This document shows positions 37,277 to 45,817 of a stretch of DNA of 64,000 nucleotides, piece by piece. This DNA comes from Microvirga sp. Its GTDB lineage: Bacteria > Pseudomonadota > Alphaproteobacteria > Rhizobiales > Beijerinckiaceae. The notes under the pieces were generated by a model. The model did not search any database. It saw nothing but the letters and a program-made list of their open reading frames with translations, and was not told where the DNA came from. Within the stretch, counting starts at the first letter, position 1, and each line of letters opens with the position of its first letter. Location of the stretch: assembly GCA_031181145.1 (NCBI GenBank), contig JAPSLB010000012.1:1-64000 (forward strand). Reading direction: 5' to 3'. A program made the position numbers and the translations under genes.

Positions 37277-38498
37277 CGGCGCGGCCCCAGAACGGAAAGG
37301 GATCGCGCAGGTGGCGATAGGCATTGGGATCGAAGCGCGTGGCGGTCAGTGATCCGGTCAGGCACTCATCGAGTGCCGCACGGATGGCGGCCTCGTCCAT
37401 GCCGGTGCCGATGAAGACGAGTTCCTGGCGACGATCGCCCCAGACCGGGCTCCAGTGCCGCTTCATCATGCCCCTCCATTCGGGGTGATCGGGCCAGTGC
37501 TGCTTCGGGATCGCACTCCACCAATAGCCCATCGCCGTCACCCGTGCGATGGCGCCCGCGAGCGAGAATTCACCCACCCACTTCGGCCGAGTGGCGAGCC
37601 AGAAGTGCCCCTTCGCGCGGATCAGTCCCGGCCAGGTTCGGTTGATGAAGGCTTTGAACTTGTTGGGATGGAACGGTCGTCTGGCCCGATAGACGAAGCT
37701 CTGAATGCCATACTCCTCCGTCTCCGGCGCATGCTCGGCATGGCCATAAAGCTCCTTGTACCAGAGTGGATGCCGCTGGGCCTTCTCCTCGTCGAACAGC
37801 CCGGTATCAAGGATACCGGAGAGCGCCACCTTGCCGAAATCGGTCTCGATCAGGCGTGCATCGGGGTTGAGCGCCACCACGACCTTGCGCACCAATGACA
37901 GCATATCAGATGATACCTCCGACACCTTGTTGAGCACGACCACATCGGCGAACTCGATTTGCTCCACGAGCAGGCCGACGAGAGTCCGTTCATCGCCCTC
38001 GCCCGCTGTCGCGCCGCGGTCGCGCAGAAAGTCGTTCGAGCCGTAATCCTTCAGGAGATGCGCGGCATCGACCACGGTCACCATGGTGTCGAGCCGCGCC
38101 ACATCCGAGAGGCAGTTTCCGTTCTCGTCCCGGAACGAGAACGTGCTCGCCACCGGCAAGGGCTCGGCGATGCCCGTTCCCTCGATCAGCAGGTAATCGA
38201 AGCGCCCTTCCTCACTCAGGCGTCGCACCTCCGCCAGGAGATCGTCGCGAAGGGTGCAGCAGATGCAGCCGTTGGTCATCTCCACCAGCCGCTCGTCCGT
38301 GCGGGAAAGATTAGCGCCGCCGTCACGCACCAGATCGGCATCGATGTTGACCTCGCTCATGTCGTTGACGATCACCGCGACCTTGCGCCCTTCGCGATTG
38401 TTCAGGACGTGATTGAGCAAGGTGGTCTTTCCGGCACCGAGAAAGCCCGAAAGCACGGTCACGGGCAGGCGGCGGTCTGGGACTGACATATCGGACAT
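37266..38498 (-). CDS. CobW/COG0523-family GTPase (zinc-responsive metallochaperone type)
   Basis: A 410-residue G3E-family GTPase. The P-loop GFLGAGKTT is near residue 20, the metal-binding motif GCICC in TNGCICCTLRDDLL near residue 82, and the guanine-specificity motif NKVS near residue 180. The C-terminal CobW_C domain has NRTWPGLIRAKGHFWLATRP and GDRRQELVFIGTGMDEAAIRAALD. A long histidine-rich run is not present. Proteins of this size in the ZigA/YeiR group deliver or save zinc during starvation. The ATG at 38498 or 38489 may start it. It is divergent from the Zur-like gene, and the 94-base spacer holds the palindromes described separately. Confidence 0.9.
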   Translation of the reverse strand: MSDMSVPDRRLPVTVLSGFLGAGKTTLLNHVLNNREGRKVAVIVNDMSEVNIDADLVRDGGANLSRTDERLVEMTNGCICCTLRDDLLAEVRRLSEEGRFDYLLIEGTGIAEPLPVASTFSFRDENGNCLSDVARLDTMVTVVDAAHLLKDYGSNDFLRDRGATAGEGDERTLVGLLVEQIEFADVVVLNKVSEVSSDMLSLVRKVVVALNPDARLIETDFGKVALSGILDTGLFDEEKAQRHPLWYKELYGHAEHAPETEEYGIQSFVYRARRPFHPNKFKAFINRTWPGLIRAKGHFWLATRPKWVGEFSLAGAIARVTAMGYWWSAIPKQHWPDHPEWRGMMKRHWSPVWGDRRQELVFIGTGMDEAAIRAALDECLTGSLTATRFDPNAYRHLRDPFPFWGRADAA

Positions 38499-38537
38499 GA
38501 GCGGGAGACTCCGGTGTCGGGGTTGCTGGCTTGCTAT

Positions 38538-38577
38538 GTATAGTATACTGTACGTAAGCCTATCCGTATAATGTACG
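38538..38577. promoter_or_regulatory. Candidate Zur boxes in CobW/Zur divergent promoter
   Basis: GTATAGTATACTGTAC at 38538-38553 is an imperfect palindrome differing by only two bases from the site at 36512-36527. A second, weaker inverted element CGTATAATGTACG follows at 38565-38577. The 94-base spacer between the divergent CobW and Zur-like genes contains both, fitting zinc-dependent control in both directions. Confidence 0.6.
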
Positions 38578-38592
38578 TCAAGAGGCCAGCGC

Positions 38593-38961
38593 ATGAATTC
38601 GGAAATGTCGGGCCAGCCGGACGCCCTGTCACCCGTGCAGAGCGGCATCCGGGAGATCCTTGGATCGGCTAATCGTCCGCTGATGGCGGTCACTCCGCCG
38701 ACGGCTTATCGTAACCTGGCCCGTCTCGTCGAGCATGGGCTGGTCCACCGCATCGAGACGCTCAGCGCCTATGTCACCTGTCCCAGGCACCATCACGGCG
38801 AGCTCGCGGCCTTCGCGATTTGCAGCGGCTGGGACCCTGTCGAGGAACTCGACGATCCCGGCATCAGCCGCAGCCTTCATGCATGGAGCGAGGCTCGTGC
38901 CTTTAGGCTCGAAGGCACAGGCCTTGATCTCAATGGGCTCTGCGCCGCCTGCTCCCCCTGA
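38593..38961 (+). CDS. Fur-family regulator, Zur-like, shortened and lacking one zinc cysteine
   Basis: A 122-residue Fur-superfamily protein. It begins with the Zur-like LSPVQSGIREILGSANRPL, then jumps to TPPTAYRNLARLVEHGLVHRIETLSAYVTCPRHHHGE; compared with usual Zur proteins about 14-16 residues (helix 2 and its loop) are missing between RPL and the recognition helix. Regulatory-zinc candidates (Cys in TCP, the HHH run, Glu in EELDD) are kept. Of the four structural-zinc cysteines only three are seen: the expected CxxC in AICSGWDPVEEL has Trp in place of the second Cys, while LCAAC at the end is intact. DNA binding is therefore doubtful. Normal Zur length is about 140-170 residues. Confidence 0.75.
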   Translation: MNSEMSGQPDALSPVQSGIREILGSANRPLMAVTPPTAYRNLARLVEHGLVHRIETLSAYVTCPRHHHGELAAFAICSGWDPVEELDDPGISRSLHAWSEARAFRLEGTGLDLNGLCAACSP

Positions 38962-39002
38962 CACCCTACGCCTTCCCAGCAGCATCCCTGAAAGGATACC
39001 CG

Positions 39003-39929
39003 ATGCTCACTCGCAGAACCGCCATGGCCGCCTTGTTCCCGGCAACCATTGCGCTTTCGTGGCTCTCAGCCCCTGCCCTGGCCCAGGCTCCGAAGCTGAA
39101 GGTCGTGGCCTCGTTCTCGATCCTAGCCGACCTCACAAGCCAGGTCGGCGGCGACCGCATCGAAGTCAGCGCTCTCGTCGGCCCGGACGGCGACGCCCAT
39201 GTGTTCTCGCCCAAGCCCGCCGATGCCAAGAAGGTCGCCGATGCACGGGTCGTCGTGGTGAACGGTCTCGGCTTCGAGGGTTGGATGAACCGTCTGCTCA
39301 GGTCGTCGGGGAGCAAGGCCGCTCTCGTAACGGCCAGCACGGGTGTGAGGCCACTCCGGAGCGAGGAGCACGGTCATGATCATGCCGGGCACAGTCATGG
39401 TGAGTTCGATCCCCATGCCTGGCAAGACGTTACGAACGTCAAGGTCTACGTCACCAACATCCGTGACGGATTGGTCAAGGCGGATCCCGCGGGCAAGGAA
39501 ACGTACGAGGCCAATGCCAAGGCCTACCTTGCCGAGCTCGACGCACTCGATGCCGAGGTAAAGGCGGCGGTCGGATCGATCCCGCAGGAGCGGCGCAAGG
39601 TCATCACGACCCATGATGCCTTTGGTTACTTCTCCAAGGCCTATGGGCTTGAGTTCCTGTCGCCGCAAGGCGTCTCGACCGATGCGGAGGCCTCCGCCGC
39701 AGACGTGGCGAGGATCGTGCGCCAGATCATGACCGAGCGCATCCCGGCGGTGTTCCTGGAAAATATCTCGGATCCGCGCCTGATCGAGCGCATCTCGAAG
39801 GAATCGGGAGCGCGGATCGGCGGACGGCTCTACTCCGACGCCCTGTCGAAGCCGAACGGGCCAGCCGGCACCTACATCGACATGATCCGCAGCAACGTGA
39901 TGGAAATCACGAAGGCGCTCGTGAGCTGA
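39003..39929 (+). CDS. Zinc/manganese ABC transporter substrate-binding protein (ZnuA/TroA-like)
   Basis: A 308-residue periplasmic metal-binding protein (cluster A-I). MLTRRTAMAALFPATIALSWLSAPALAQ is a Sec- or Tat-type signal (twin arginine, cut near ALA-Q at residue 28). Metal ligands by family pattern: His in GDAHVFSPKP (about residue 63), the histidine-rich loop EEHGHDHAGHSHG with DPHAWQDV, the His in ITTHDAFGYF and the acidic residue near LENISD. The loop is a feature of zinc-binding members. AGGA lies seven bases before the ATG. It follows the Zur-like gene by 41 bases on the same strand; no matching permease or ATPase gene is in the window, so it either uses a ZnuBC encoded elsewhere or is an orphan. 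Confidence 0.88.
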   Translation: MLTRRTAMAALFPATIALSWLSAPALAQAPKLKVVASFSILADLTSQVGGDRIEVSALVGPDGDAHVFSPKPADAKKVADARVVVVNGLGFEGWMNRLLRSSGSKAALVTASTGVRPLRSEEHGHDHAGHSHGEFDPHAWQDVTNVKVYVTNIRDGLVKADPAGKETYEANAKAYLAELDALDAEVKAAVGSIPQERRKVITTHDAFGYFSKAYGLEFLSPQGVSTDAEASAADVARIVRQIMTERIPAVFLENISDPRLIERISKESGARIGGRLYSDALSKPNGPAGTYIDMIRSNVMEITKALVS

Positions 39930-39964
39930 CAGGCTAGCCATAGAGCAATGCCGTCTCCATCGAA

Positions 39965-39986
39965 GTCAGGCTAACGTTAGCCTGAC
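39965..39986. terminator. Perfect 22-base palindrome after znuA-like gene
   Basis: The arm GTCAGGCTAAC is followed directly by its exact reverse complement, 36 bases after the ZnuA-like stop. No T-run follows. It may act as a transcription terminator hairpin (with the centre unpaired) or be an operator; its place behind the gene favours the former. Confidence 0.45.
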
Positions 39987-40149
39987 CTCGCCGCGTCAAT
40001 CGGTTCATGACGCCTGATGTCCGATGTGGGTCAGGTAGTGTGACTCCCCGCCCGTATGGAATGTCTGCCTATGCAAGGATTGCTGCCATTGGGCTCGTGT
40101 CTCAGGTGTGCCAGAAGCCGGCGTTTCTCGTTGTCATCCATTACGCAGT

Positions 40150-40177
40150 GAGCCGCCGTGAGGCTTCACGGCGGCTC
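40150..40177 (-). terminator. Stem-loop after PepSY gene
   Basis: GAGCCGCCGTGA and TCACGGCGGCTC pair perfectly over 12 base pairs with a four-base loop, 8 bases downstream of the PepSY-protein stop on the minus strand. This is a strong GC hairpin without a T-run, most likely the operon terminator. Confidence 0.65.
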
Positions 40178-40184
40178 AACCGCG

Positions 40185-41555
40185 TCAAGTCTTACGAGTG
40201 CGCTCTCTCATCAAGGTCCAATCGAGCGCCAGCATGATCAGTAAGGACAGTCCGACGAGGGGGAACACGATACCTCCTACGACAAGGATGGCAATCACTC
40301 CCCGGAACACACGGTGATCCGTTGGAGCCGGGGGCACGCCGAGCGATCCCGGCGGCCTGCGCTTCCACCACATGACCCCGGCCGAGATCGCCAGCACCAC
40401 GATCGCCATGCAGACGGCGAGCAGAACGATCTGGTTCGCGAGCCCGAACTGCTGCCCCATGTGAACGTTGATGCCGAACTCCAGCCACCTCCCGAGCGGA
40501 CCATAATCCGCATAGCCCATGTCAATGAGTGGCTTGCCCGAGTACTGGTCGAGATGCACGACGCGCTGCCGCGACAGGTCGTCCGGATAGACCGAGGCAG
40601 AGTAGACGCCCTTCGGTGAGGTCGGGATGGCGACGGTGTATCCACGATGCAGCCCCATCACGTCGAAGATGCCAATGGCCTTGTCCAGCCCGATGGGCTC
40701 CGCACCATGGACGTGTCCGCCGGATTCCGGAACCTGCGCCTGTTCCAGCGACCAAGTTGTGGGGCTGACGTGGCCCAGATGTTCGTCGGACATCGGCACC
40801 GCCACGCGCACACCGGCCGGATACCCGAAGTTGTGGCCATTGGCCCACTCGTTCACCTTGCCGCCCCAGACGTTGGACCACGGCATGCCGGTGATCGCCA
40901 GAAACACGATGAAGAAGCTCACGAAGATGCCCGTCACCGCGTGGGTGTCGCGCCAGAACACTCGCTTGCCTGGTGTCCCGCGAACCGACACGACGCCTCC
41001 CGTTTGACGCCGCGGCCACCAGAGATAGATGCCGGTTCCCACAAGAAGAACGGACCATCCCGCCGCGATCTCAATGAGGGCGCGGGTCACGGTCCCGAAG
41101 TACTTCAGGCTGTGGAGGTAGCGGATCGTCCACATGACGGTACCGCGATCCGGCAGGGTTCCCAATACCTGGCCGCCGTAGGGATTGACGTAGACGGCCA
41201 GCCGCTCGCCGGATGCCGTATTGATCGTCACCTCCGCGGAGGAGGTCGGCGTCGTTGGGTCGGTGAACTTGATGGCCGTGCCGGGCTGGGCCGCAAGGGC
41301 CGCCGCAACCATGACGGAAGGTGCAACCCGGGTCGAGGCATCCTGCACCTCGACTCGCTTGAGATCCGCATGGACGAGGCCATCGATCTCATCCTTGAAC
41401 AGATAGAGGCCTCCCGTGATTGCGAGCGTGATGAGGAAAGGCAGCACGAGGAGACCTGCGTAGAAGTGCCAGCGCCAGACGGCGCGGTAGAGATTGGACG
41501 AGCTGCTTTGCGGGCGCGCGACGTCGGGGCCCCAGCTCACGGATTGATCGGACAT
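40185..41555 (-). CDS. PepSY-associated TM helix protein (iron-uptake-type membrane reductase/transport accessory)
   Basis: A 456-residue membrane protein of the PepSY_TM family. The first helix begins at YRAVWRWHFYAGLLVLPFLITLAITGGLYLF (residues about 24-54), with the family histidine and arginine; a periplasmic PepSY-like part follows. The second and third helices surround LHSLKYFGTVTRALIEIAAGWSVLLVGTGIYLWWPR and WRDTHAVTGIFVSFFIVFLAITGMPW, and the fourth is in VVLAISAGVMWWKRRPPG. Such proteins usually accompany siderophore receptors or metal uptake and may reduce ferric complexes; no receptor gene is present here. A small unknown gene lies 82 bases upstream. Confidence 0.87.
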   Translation of the reverse strand: MSDQSVSWGPDVARPQSSSSNLYRAVWRWHFYAGLLVLPFLITLAITGGLYLFKDEIDGLVHADLKRVEVQDASTRVAPSVMVAAALAAQPGTAIKFTDPTTPTSSAEVTINTASGERLAVYVNPYGGQVLGTLPDRGTVMWTIRYLHSLKYFGTVTRALIEIAAGWSVLLVGTGIYLWWPRRQTGGVVSVRGTPGKRVFWRDTHAVTGIFVSFFIVFLAITGMPWSNVWGGKVNEWANGHNFGYPAGVRVAVPMSDEHLGHVSPTTWSLEQAQVPESGGHVHGAEPIGLDKAIGIFDVMGLHRGYTVAIPTSPKGVYSASVYPDDLSRQRVVHLDQYSGKPLIDMGYADYGPLGRWLEFGINVHMGQQFGLANQIVLLAVCMAIVVLAISAGVMWWKRRPPGSLGVPPAPTDHRVFRGVIAILVVGGIVFPLVGLSLLIMLALDWTLMRERTRKT

Positions 41556-41637
41556 GGATGTTGCTCAGGTCAGCGTCGAGGGACGCAGCACGAAACCTTG
41601 CCGCTCGCGAGGAGCGGCGGACGAAGCGAATTGTTAC

Positions 41638-42042
41638 TCAGCTTCGCAGAGGTGGGGCTCGTGCTTCCGCGACGTGCGGCCGTTCATAACGCCTCGCGGG
41701 CGGCAGCGGAGCGCCAGTGGCTTCGAGTTCGTGGAACAGCTCTACCCGCTGGATGGTGGGCGGCGTTCCGGGGAGCGCGGCGGTTCGGACAAAGGAAACC
41801 TGACACAGGATCGCGCAGAATGCGTGGTGATCGCCTTCCTCGGCCGGCGCGGTTGGATCGCTGTTCCTGCCGTGATCAGCCAAACTGGAACAGATAATGA
41901 GGTTCGGATCCTGGAGGAAGCCTGCCGCTAATCCTTGGGCGAGGGCACCGGCCAGTCCCTGGAACGCCAGGAAATAGATCATCGCGGCGGCCAGCAGGCC
42001 ACCGGACCGACGATCCTTCAGTAGCTTCCGTAGGCTCTTCAT
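41638..42042 (-). CDS. Small membrane-anchored protein of unknown function
   Basis: A 134-residue protein. Residues 14-38 (GGLLAAAMIYFLAFQGLAGALAQGL) form one membrane helix or an uncleaved signal; a cysteine lies in LIICSSLADHG, histidines in EEGDHHAFCAILCQ, and the tail is rich in proline and arginine. The histidine-cysteine cluster and the place just upstream of the PepSY gene resemble the DUF2946-type small proteins found near metal-uptake genes, but I cannot confirm the family. Both genes share a strand and may be co-transcribed. Confidence 0.55.
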   Translation of the reverse strand: MKSLRKLLKDRRSGGLLAAAMIYFLAFQGLAGALAQGLAAGFLQDPNLIICSSLADHGRNSDPTAPAEEGDHHAFCAILCQVSFVRTAALPGTPPTIQRVELFHELEATGAPLPPARRYERPHVAEARAPPLRS

Positions 42043-42417
42043 CCGGCTTCGTGGCGCCCTTTTCGTGAACCCGTAGGCGAGTTTCCTAGATCAATGCGCC
42101 CCAATGATCAATTTCCTACCGGTTTTCCGGCATCAGTCAGAGAAAAGGTCAGCCTCTTCGGTACCTCTAGGTCTGAAACTCTCTTCGTAGCTCTAATGCA
42201 GATGGCAGATCAGTGCTTACCGCAGAGGCGATGCGTACATGATCCCGCCCTTGACCAAGCTAGTTCAAGCCCCTGTTCAGGGCGCACGCGGTCCTCGGAC
42301 CGAGATTGCGGTCGGAGATCTCGCCGGACGGAACCCACCTTCCTGATCTAGCAGACGCCGCACGTCCGGCTCCGTCGACGCACGCATGGCCTCGGTATTG
42401 AATGGCGGTCTCTTCCG
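42043..42417. other. Intergenic stretch without a recognisable gene
   Basis: I see no coding region with family support here. It probably includes the promoter of the small membrane-protein gene on its left side; TCCTAGATCAATGCG and neighbouring AT-rich patches are the only departures from GC-rich sequence. Confidence 0.3.
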
Positions 42418-42550
42418 TCGGCAGCGACCTGAGCCATGTCCCGAACGCCAGCACCCCGATTGCGGTGAAGAGGGTTCCGCCAAGGGTCCACATGATCACG
42501 CCGCCGAGTTGCTGATCCTCGAGGGGCGACAAGCCCCAGGACCATGTCGT
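42418..42550 (-). pseudogene. C-terminal remnant of CtaG-type cytochrome oxidase assembly protein
   Basis: Reading leftward gives TWSWGLSPLEDQQLGGVIMW and then TLGGTLFTAIGVLAFGTWLRS, the last periplasmic loop and final helix of the caa3-type CtaG (cytochrome c oxidase assembly factor) family. Only about 43 residues are recognisable; nothing upstream continues the protein and the downstream reading loses similarity. It is a fragment, not an expressed gene. Confidence 0.6.
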
Positions 42551-42938
42551 GCCGAGACCATCAACGGGTTCTATCAATCCGTGACCGACAGAAGCATGTC
42601 GCTGTCGAAGACACACACGCTTCTTGTGAACGATACCTGGGGTGGAGCAACGATAGAGGACTTGTTCAAGGTTGAGCCTGAGGCGTGCGAAAGCGGCGCG
42701 ATGTCACTGCCGGATGACCAGGTCGAGGTCAGTTGGACTTTGGAGTCGGAGCATCGCACACTGAGATAGGCGGAGACGGGTGGCCCGCCAGTGCACTGGC
42801 GAGCCGTCAGGGTTTCGACTCGGTGCTGCTTGAGCGCGTGCCAGGGCGCCAACTCAAGGGGCACGTGACGATTGGCGATACCCCTGACGGCTTGTGCGTG
42901 AACCTCAGTGCTCCATTCGTGAACTTGCGGCCGCAGTC
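42551..42938. other. Intergenic stretch without a recognisable gene
   Basis: Nothing with family support is seen. Open frames are short and change strand; the region may hold the promoter of the DUF2239 gene near its right end, but no clear -35/-10 pair is visible. Confidence 0.3.
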
Positions 42939-43631
42939 ATGGCCGATACACCCCTGTCTACTTACACCGCCTTCCGGCACTTCAGCTTGCTCGCCCGAGG
43001 CGAGCTGTCCACCGTTGCTTTTGCCGTAAAGCGCACCCATGAGACCGGCCCAACACAGGCCGTCCTCATCTTCGAGGATGCCACAGGACGGCAGATTGAC
43101 TTGGATCTGAGGGGCAGCGACGAGGATGTGCTCGCTCGGCACCAATCCGGGGCTGCTGAGGATAAGGCGTCTGCTGAACCTCGCGGCCAGGGACGTTCCA
43201 AACTTGGGGTGACAGCCCGGGAGGTCACGCTGTTGCCACGTCAGCGGGATTGGCTGAACGCGCAGTCTGGAGGAGCGTCAGGGACCTTGCGACGGCTTGT
43301 GGGCGAAGCAATGCGTAAGGATGCTGAGAACGGACGATCCGCCCGCAATGCGGCCTACTGCTTCATGGCGGCTGTAGCGGGTAACCTTCCCGGCTTCGAG
43401 GAGACATCACGAGCTCTGTTTGCCGGCAACCGAGAACGGTTCGAGGTTCTTCTCGCAAGCTGGCCGGAGGACGTGAGAACTCACACGATCCAAATAGCTT
43501 TCGGCAACAAATCAACGAAGGTCCCAATTGGGCCAAAGGCAGAAGTTCCTCTGCCCTTCACAAGGATCCACTCACGCGGCATGAGCAGAACTGCGCGTTA
43601 CGTCCGAGAGGTGCTAGAAGCAAGTTCCTAG
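42939..43631 (+). CDS. DUF2239 family protein
   Basis: A 230-residue cytoplasmic protein matching the DUF2239 pattern: YTAFRHFSLLARGELSTVAFAVKRTHE, VLIFEDATGRQIDLDLRG near residue 50, KLGVTAREVTLLPRQRDWLNAQSGGASGTLRRLVGEA in the middle, and AAYCFMAAVAGNLPGFEETSRALFAG. A C-terminal tail of about 30 residues goes beyond the usual family length. The ATG at 42939 starts right at the domain; no strong ribosome site is visible, and an upstream in-frame start at 42894 is possible. The function of the family is unknown. It stands alone between a gene remnant and a convergent operon end. Confidence 0.78.
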   Translation: MADTPLSTYTAFRHFSLLARGELSTVAFAVKRTHETGPTQAVLIFEDATGRQIDLDLRGSDEDVLARHQSGAAEDKASAEPRGQGRSKLGVTAREVTLLPRQRDWLNAQSGGASGTLRRLVGEAMRKDAENGRSARNAAYCFMAAVAGNLPGFEETSRALFAGNRERFEVLLASWPEDVRTHTIQIAFGNKSTKVPIGPKAEVPLPFTRIHSRGMSRTARYVREVLEASS

Positions 43632-43759
43632 TTCGGCCAGGGCCTACGCTCCCCCGATAAGCCCGCAAGCGGCACGAGAGATGTTTCAAGGGGGATCAAT
43701 GGTTCTGCACCGCGGCACTCTGGCCGCAGTGCATCGAGCCAAGGCTAGGAAATAGCTTA

Positions 43760-44677
43760 TCAGGCCACCGCAGCTATGCTGGTCCGCGCCTTTCTGGCCA
43801 AGGCCCTGGTAGCATCGACGCAGGCTTGGCCGACATGCCAGTATCGTTCATGCAATTCGATATTGAAAATGACTCCCTGCGGGAAAACACAGGCTTCCAT
43901 CAGCCCATCCCAGGGAATGTCACCCCAACCCACCGGCAAATGAAGATCGCCGTGGCCGTAGGCGACCCGCTCGCCGAGCGTGAACATCCAGATGTCATCT
44001 TGACGGCCAAAGGAGTCATGTATGTGCAGATGCTTGGCGAATGGCGCCAGAGCTGCGCATTCGGCCACAAGATCGCCCCCTGTAAAGGAGAGATTCAGGT
44101 AGGCATGGCTGAAATCCAGGGTGGCCATCACATGGCTGTGGTTGACAGCCGTAAGCTCGCGGGCGAGTCGCGCCGGGGTCGCCGTGTGGACCTTGCCCTC
44201 ATAACCGCCAAAGAGATTCTCGACGCAGAGAACAACATTGTTCTGACGTGCGAGATCTCCGGCGCGGACGAGCCATTCCCGCTGCCGACCGTAAGCCTCT
44301 TCGATCCCGTCGTGCTGCGTCACACCGATCAAACCGGAATGCATGACGTAGTGAACCGCACCAAGCTCTGCGGCGATTTCAAGCGACGCCTGTAGAATCT
44401 CGAAATGTCGTTGATTACGGAACGTCGCGTCAAAGAAATTAACGGCCAGCGGCCCATGAACCGTATAACTCACGTCGCGTCCTGCGCAGATCGCCTTCAG
44501 AGCGGCAAGCTGATCCCTGCGGATCCGCCCCCCGACAACAAGATCCAGGTCGAAGATTGGCAGCTCGATCGTATCCACACCAAAAGCCTGGGCTTGATCA
44601 AGGTTCCTCGCAAGCTCGCTAAGATCCGGCCTGCCGGCCTTGGCCGAAATGCCGGTGCCGAGAACGTGCTGTATCAT
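43760..44677 (-). CDS. Sugar phosphate isomerase/epimerase-like TIM-barrel protein
   Basis: A 305-residue protein of the xylose isomerase-like/AP endonuclease 2 barrel superfamily. Barrel segments: FGVDTIELPIFDLDLVVGG, VSYTVHGPLAVNF, AVHYVMHSGLIG, VVLCVENLFGG (metal-binding glutamate), VMATLDFSHAYLNLS (aspartate, histidine), AKHLHIHDSFG and VIFNIELHERYW. The ligand set Glu-Asp-His-Glu of this superfamily is present. GAGGAG precedes the ATG at 44677. It is the last gene on the same strand as an Opp-type ABC operon with a phosphodiesterase and a phosphatase, so it may act on the sugar released from an imported phosphodiester. The 367-base gap before it is longer than others in the cluster. Confidence 0.8.
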   Translation of the reverse strand: MIQHVLGTGISAKAGRPDLSELARNLDQAQAFGVDTIELPIFDLDLVVGGRIRRDQLAALKAICAGRDVSYTVHGPLAVNFFDATFRNQRHFEILQASLEIAAELGAVHYVMHSGLIGVTQHDGIEEAYGRQREWLVRAGDLARQNNVVLCVENLFGGYEGKVHTATPARLARELTAVNHSHVMATLDFSHAYLNLSFTGGDLVAECAALAPFAKHLHIHDSFGRQDDIWMFTLGERVAYGHGDLHLPVGWGDIPWDGLMEACVFPQGVIFNIELHERYWHVGQACVDATRALARKARTSIAAVA

Positions 44678-45044
44678 CGAGAAAAGCTCCTCTTGAGAAA
44701 GAACAGGCGACTGCCTTGGTCATAGTCTTGGATTCAATGCGAGTTTCTGTTGCTACGCAGAAATGGACAGGGGCTGTCAGAAGGATCGGAGATGCGGGCT
44801 GGCGTAGCCATCCTTCGAGGCTCTCTGCTGCCGGGAATGTTGGTAAGGACAATGCTCCGATAAGGAATGTATGTGACAGCAGTTCAATGTTCGCATGACC
44901 CGAGCGTAACATTTGGCCCAACCGCTGCTTCATGCTTCTGTTGAACGATCAGGATTTGTCACCTAAGCCAACTGCAGCACTGATGTCCCCAGCGGCACAC
45001 TCGCTCTGCCTCGACTGCAAACCTTTAAGTATCTCCAGCCGCAA
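44678..45044. other. 367-base intergenic stretch inside the phosphodiester-type cluster
   Basis: No supported gene is seen. The gap separates the HAD phosphatase stop from the isomerase/epimerase start and could hold a separate promoter for the latter. Composition is less GC-rich than the flanking genes. Confidence 0.3.
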
Positions 45045-45746
45045 TCATGCATGAACCGGCGTTTGAATCCGTTCGCGCGAGTGAATATCGACGATGATGT
45101 CGTGCAATTCACTTGCACCGTAGGCGATGTTCGAGGCACCTGCGGCAAGCAGTATATCCTCGCGACCGGGACGCGGATCGTTCAGATCAATGAAGCCTAC
45201 TGCGCGCACGCCGGCTGCTCTAGCGGCCTCGATGCCATGGGGACTGTCATCGACGAACAAGGCGCGTTCCGGAACAACGCCGCAACGCTCCAGACACAAG
45301 AGCGGAAGATCCGGGGCAGGCTTGCCGCGTGCCACCATGTCGGCGCTATAGACATGCGGCGCGAAATGCCGCCAGATCGGCAGGATACCCAAGCTGTTGA
45401 CGAGCCGCTCCAACTTACTGTTAGATGCAACGCATTTTCGGATATCAAGCGACTCTAAGACCTGCGCGATACCAGGCATTTCCCTCAGCTGGCGATGAAA
45501 CTCTGGGAATAGATGGGTTTGATAATCGGCAAGGACGGCAGCCGGATCGCTGATGCGATAGTCATTCCGCATGATATGCTGCGTGTCTTCCGCACTTGCG
45601 CCTGTGAACGCGACCAAGACCTCGTGCGGATTGATTGTTACACCCGAAACGCGATGGATCGCTTCGGCAAGGACGCGCGAGGCAAGCGGCTCACTATCGA
45701 TCAGCACGCCATCGCAATCGAATATCAACAGATCTAATCCTGGCAT
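45045..45746 (-). CDS. HAD-superfamily phosphatase (beta-phosphoglucomutase/GS1-like)
   Basis: A 233-residue HAD subfamily IA hydrolase. Motif I DCDGVLIDSE is at residues 9-18, with the nucleophile and acid aspartates; the helical cap follows (EVLVAFTGASAEDTQHIM); motif II is VASNS, motif III lysine lies in ARGKPAPDLPLL, and motif IV is FVDDSPHGIEAARAAG. This is the sugar-phosphate phosphatase/phosphomutase type. It follows the phosphodiesterase gene by 71 bases. In the operon it could remove the phosphate from the sugar phosphate that the phosphodiesterase releases, the role played by AccG in agrocinopine breakdown, although AccG is of another family. Confidence 0.88.
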   Translation of the reverse strand: MPGLDLLIFDCDGVLIDSEPLASRVLAEAIHRVSGVTINPHEVLVAFTGASAEDTQHIMRNDYRISDPAAVLADYQTHLFPEFHRQLREMPGIAQVLESLDIRKCVASNSKLERLVNSLGILPIWRHFAPHVYSADMVARGKPAPDLPLLCLERCGVVPERALFVDDSPHGIEAARAAGVRAVGFIDLNDPRPGREDILLAAGASNIAYGASELHDIIVDIHSRERIQTPVHA

Positions 45747-45817
45747 TCACTTGGGCTTTCATTGACAATGCGGGAGCATCCTGCAGGGGAGACCGCCTCC
45801 AGGTCGCGTTCCGATCC

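Noticed and set aside
38593..38961. Calling the Zur-like gene a plain pseudogene
   Set aside because: The frame is open and most metal ligands are kept, so I left it as a coding gene and flagged the missing parts.
44619..44933. Minus-strand reading of about 104 codons in the gap before the isomerase-like gene
   Set aside because: It overlaps the start of the isomerase-like gene in another frame and matches no family that I recognise.
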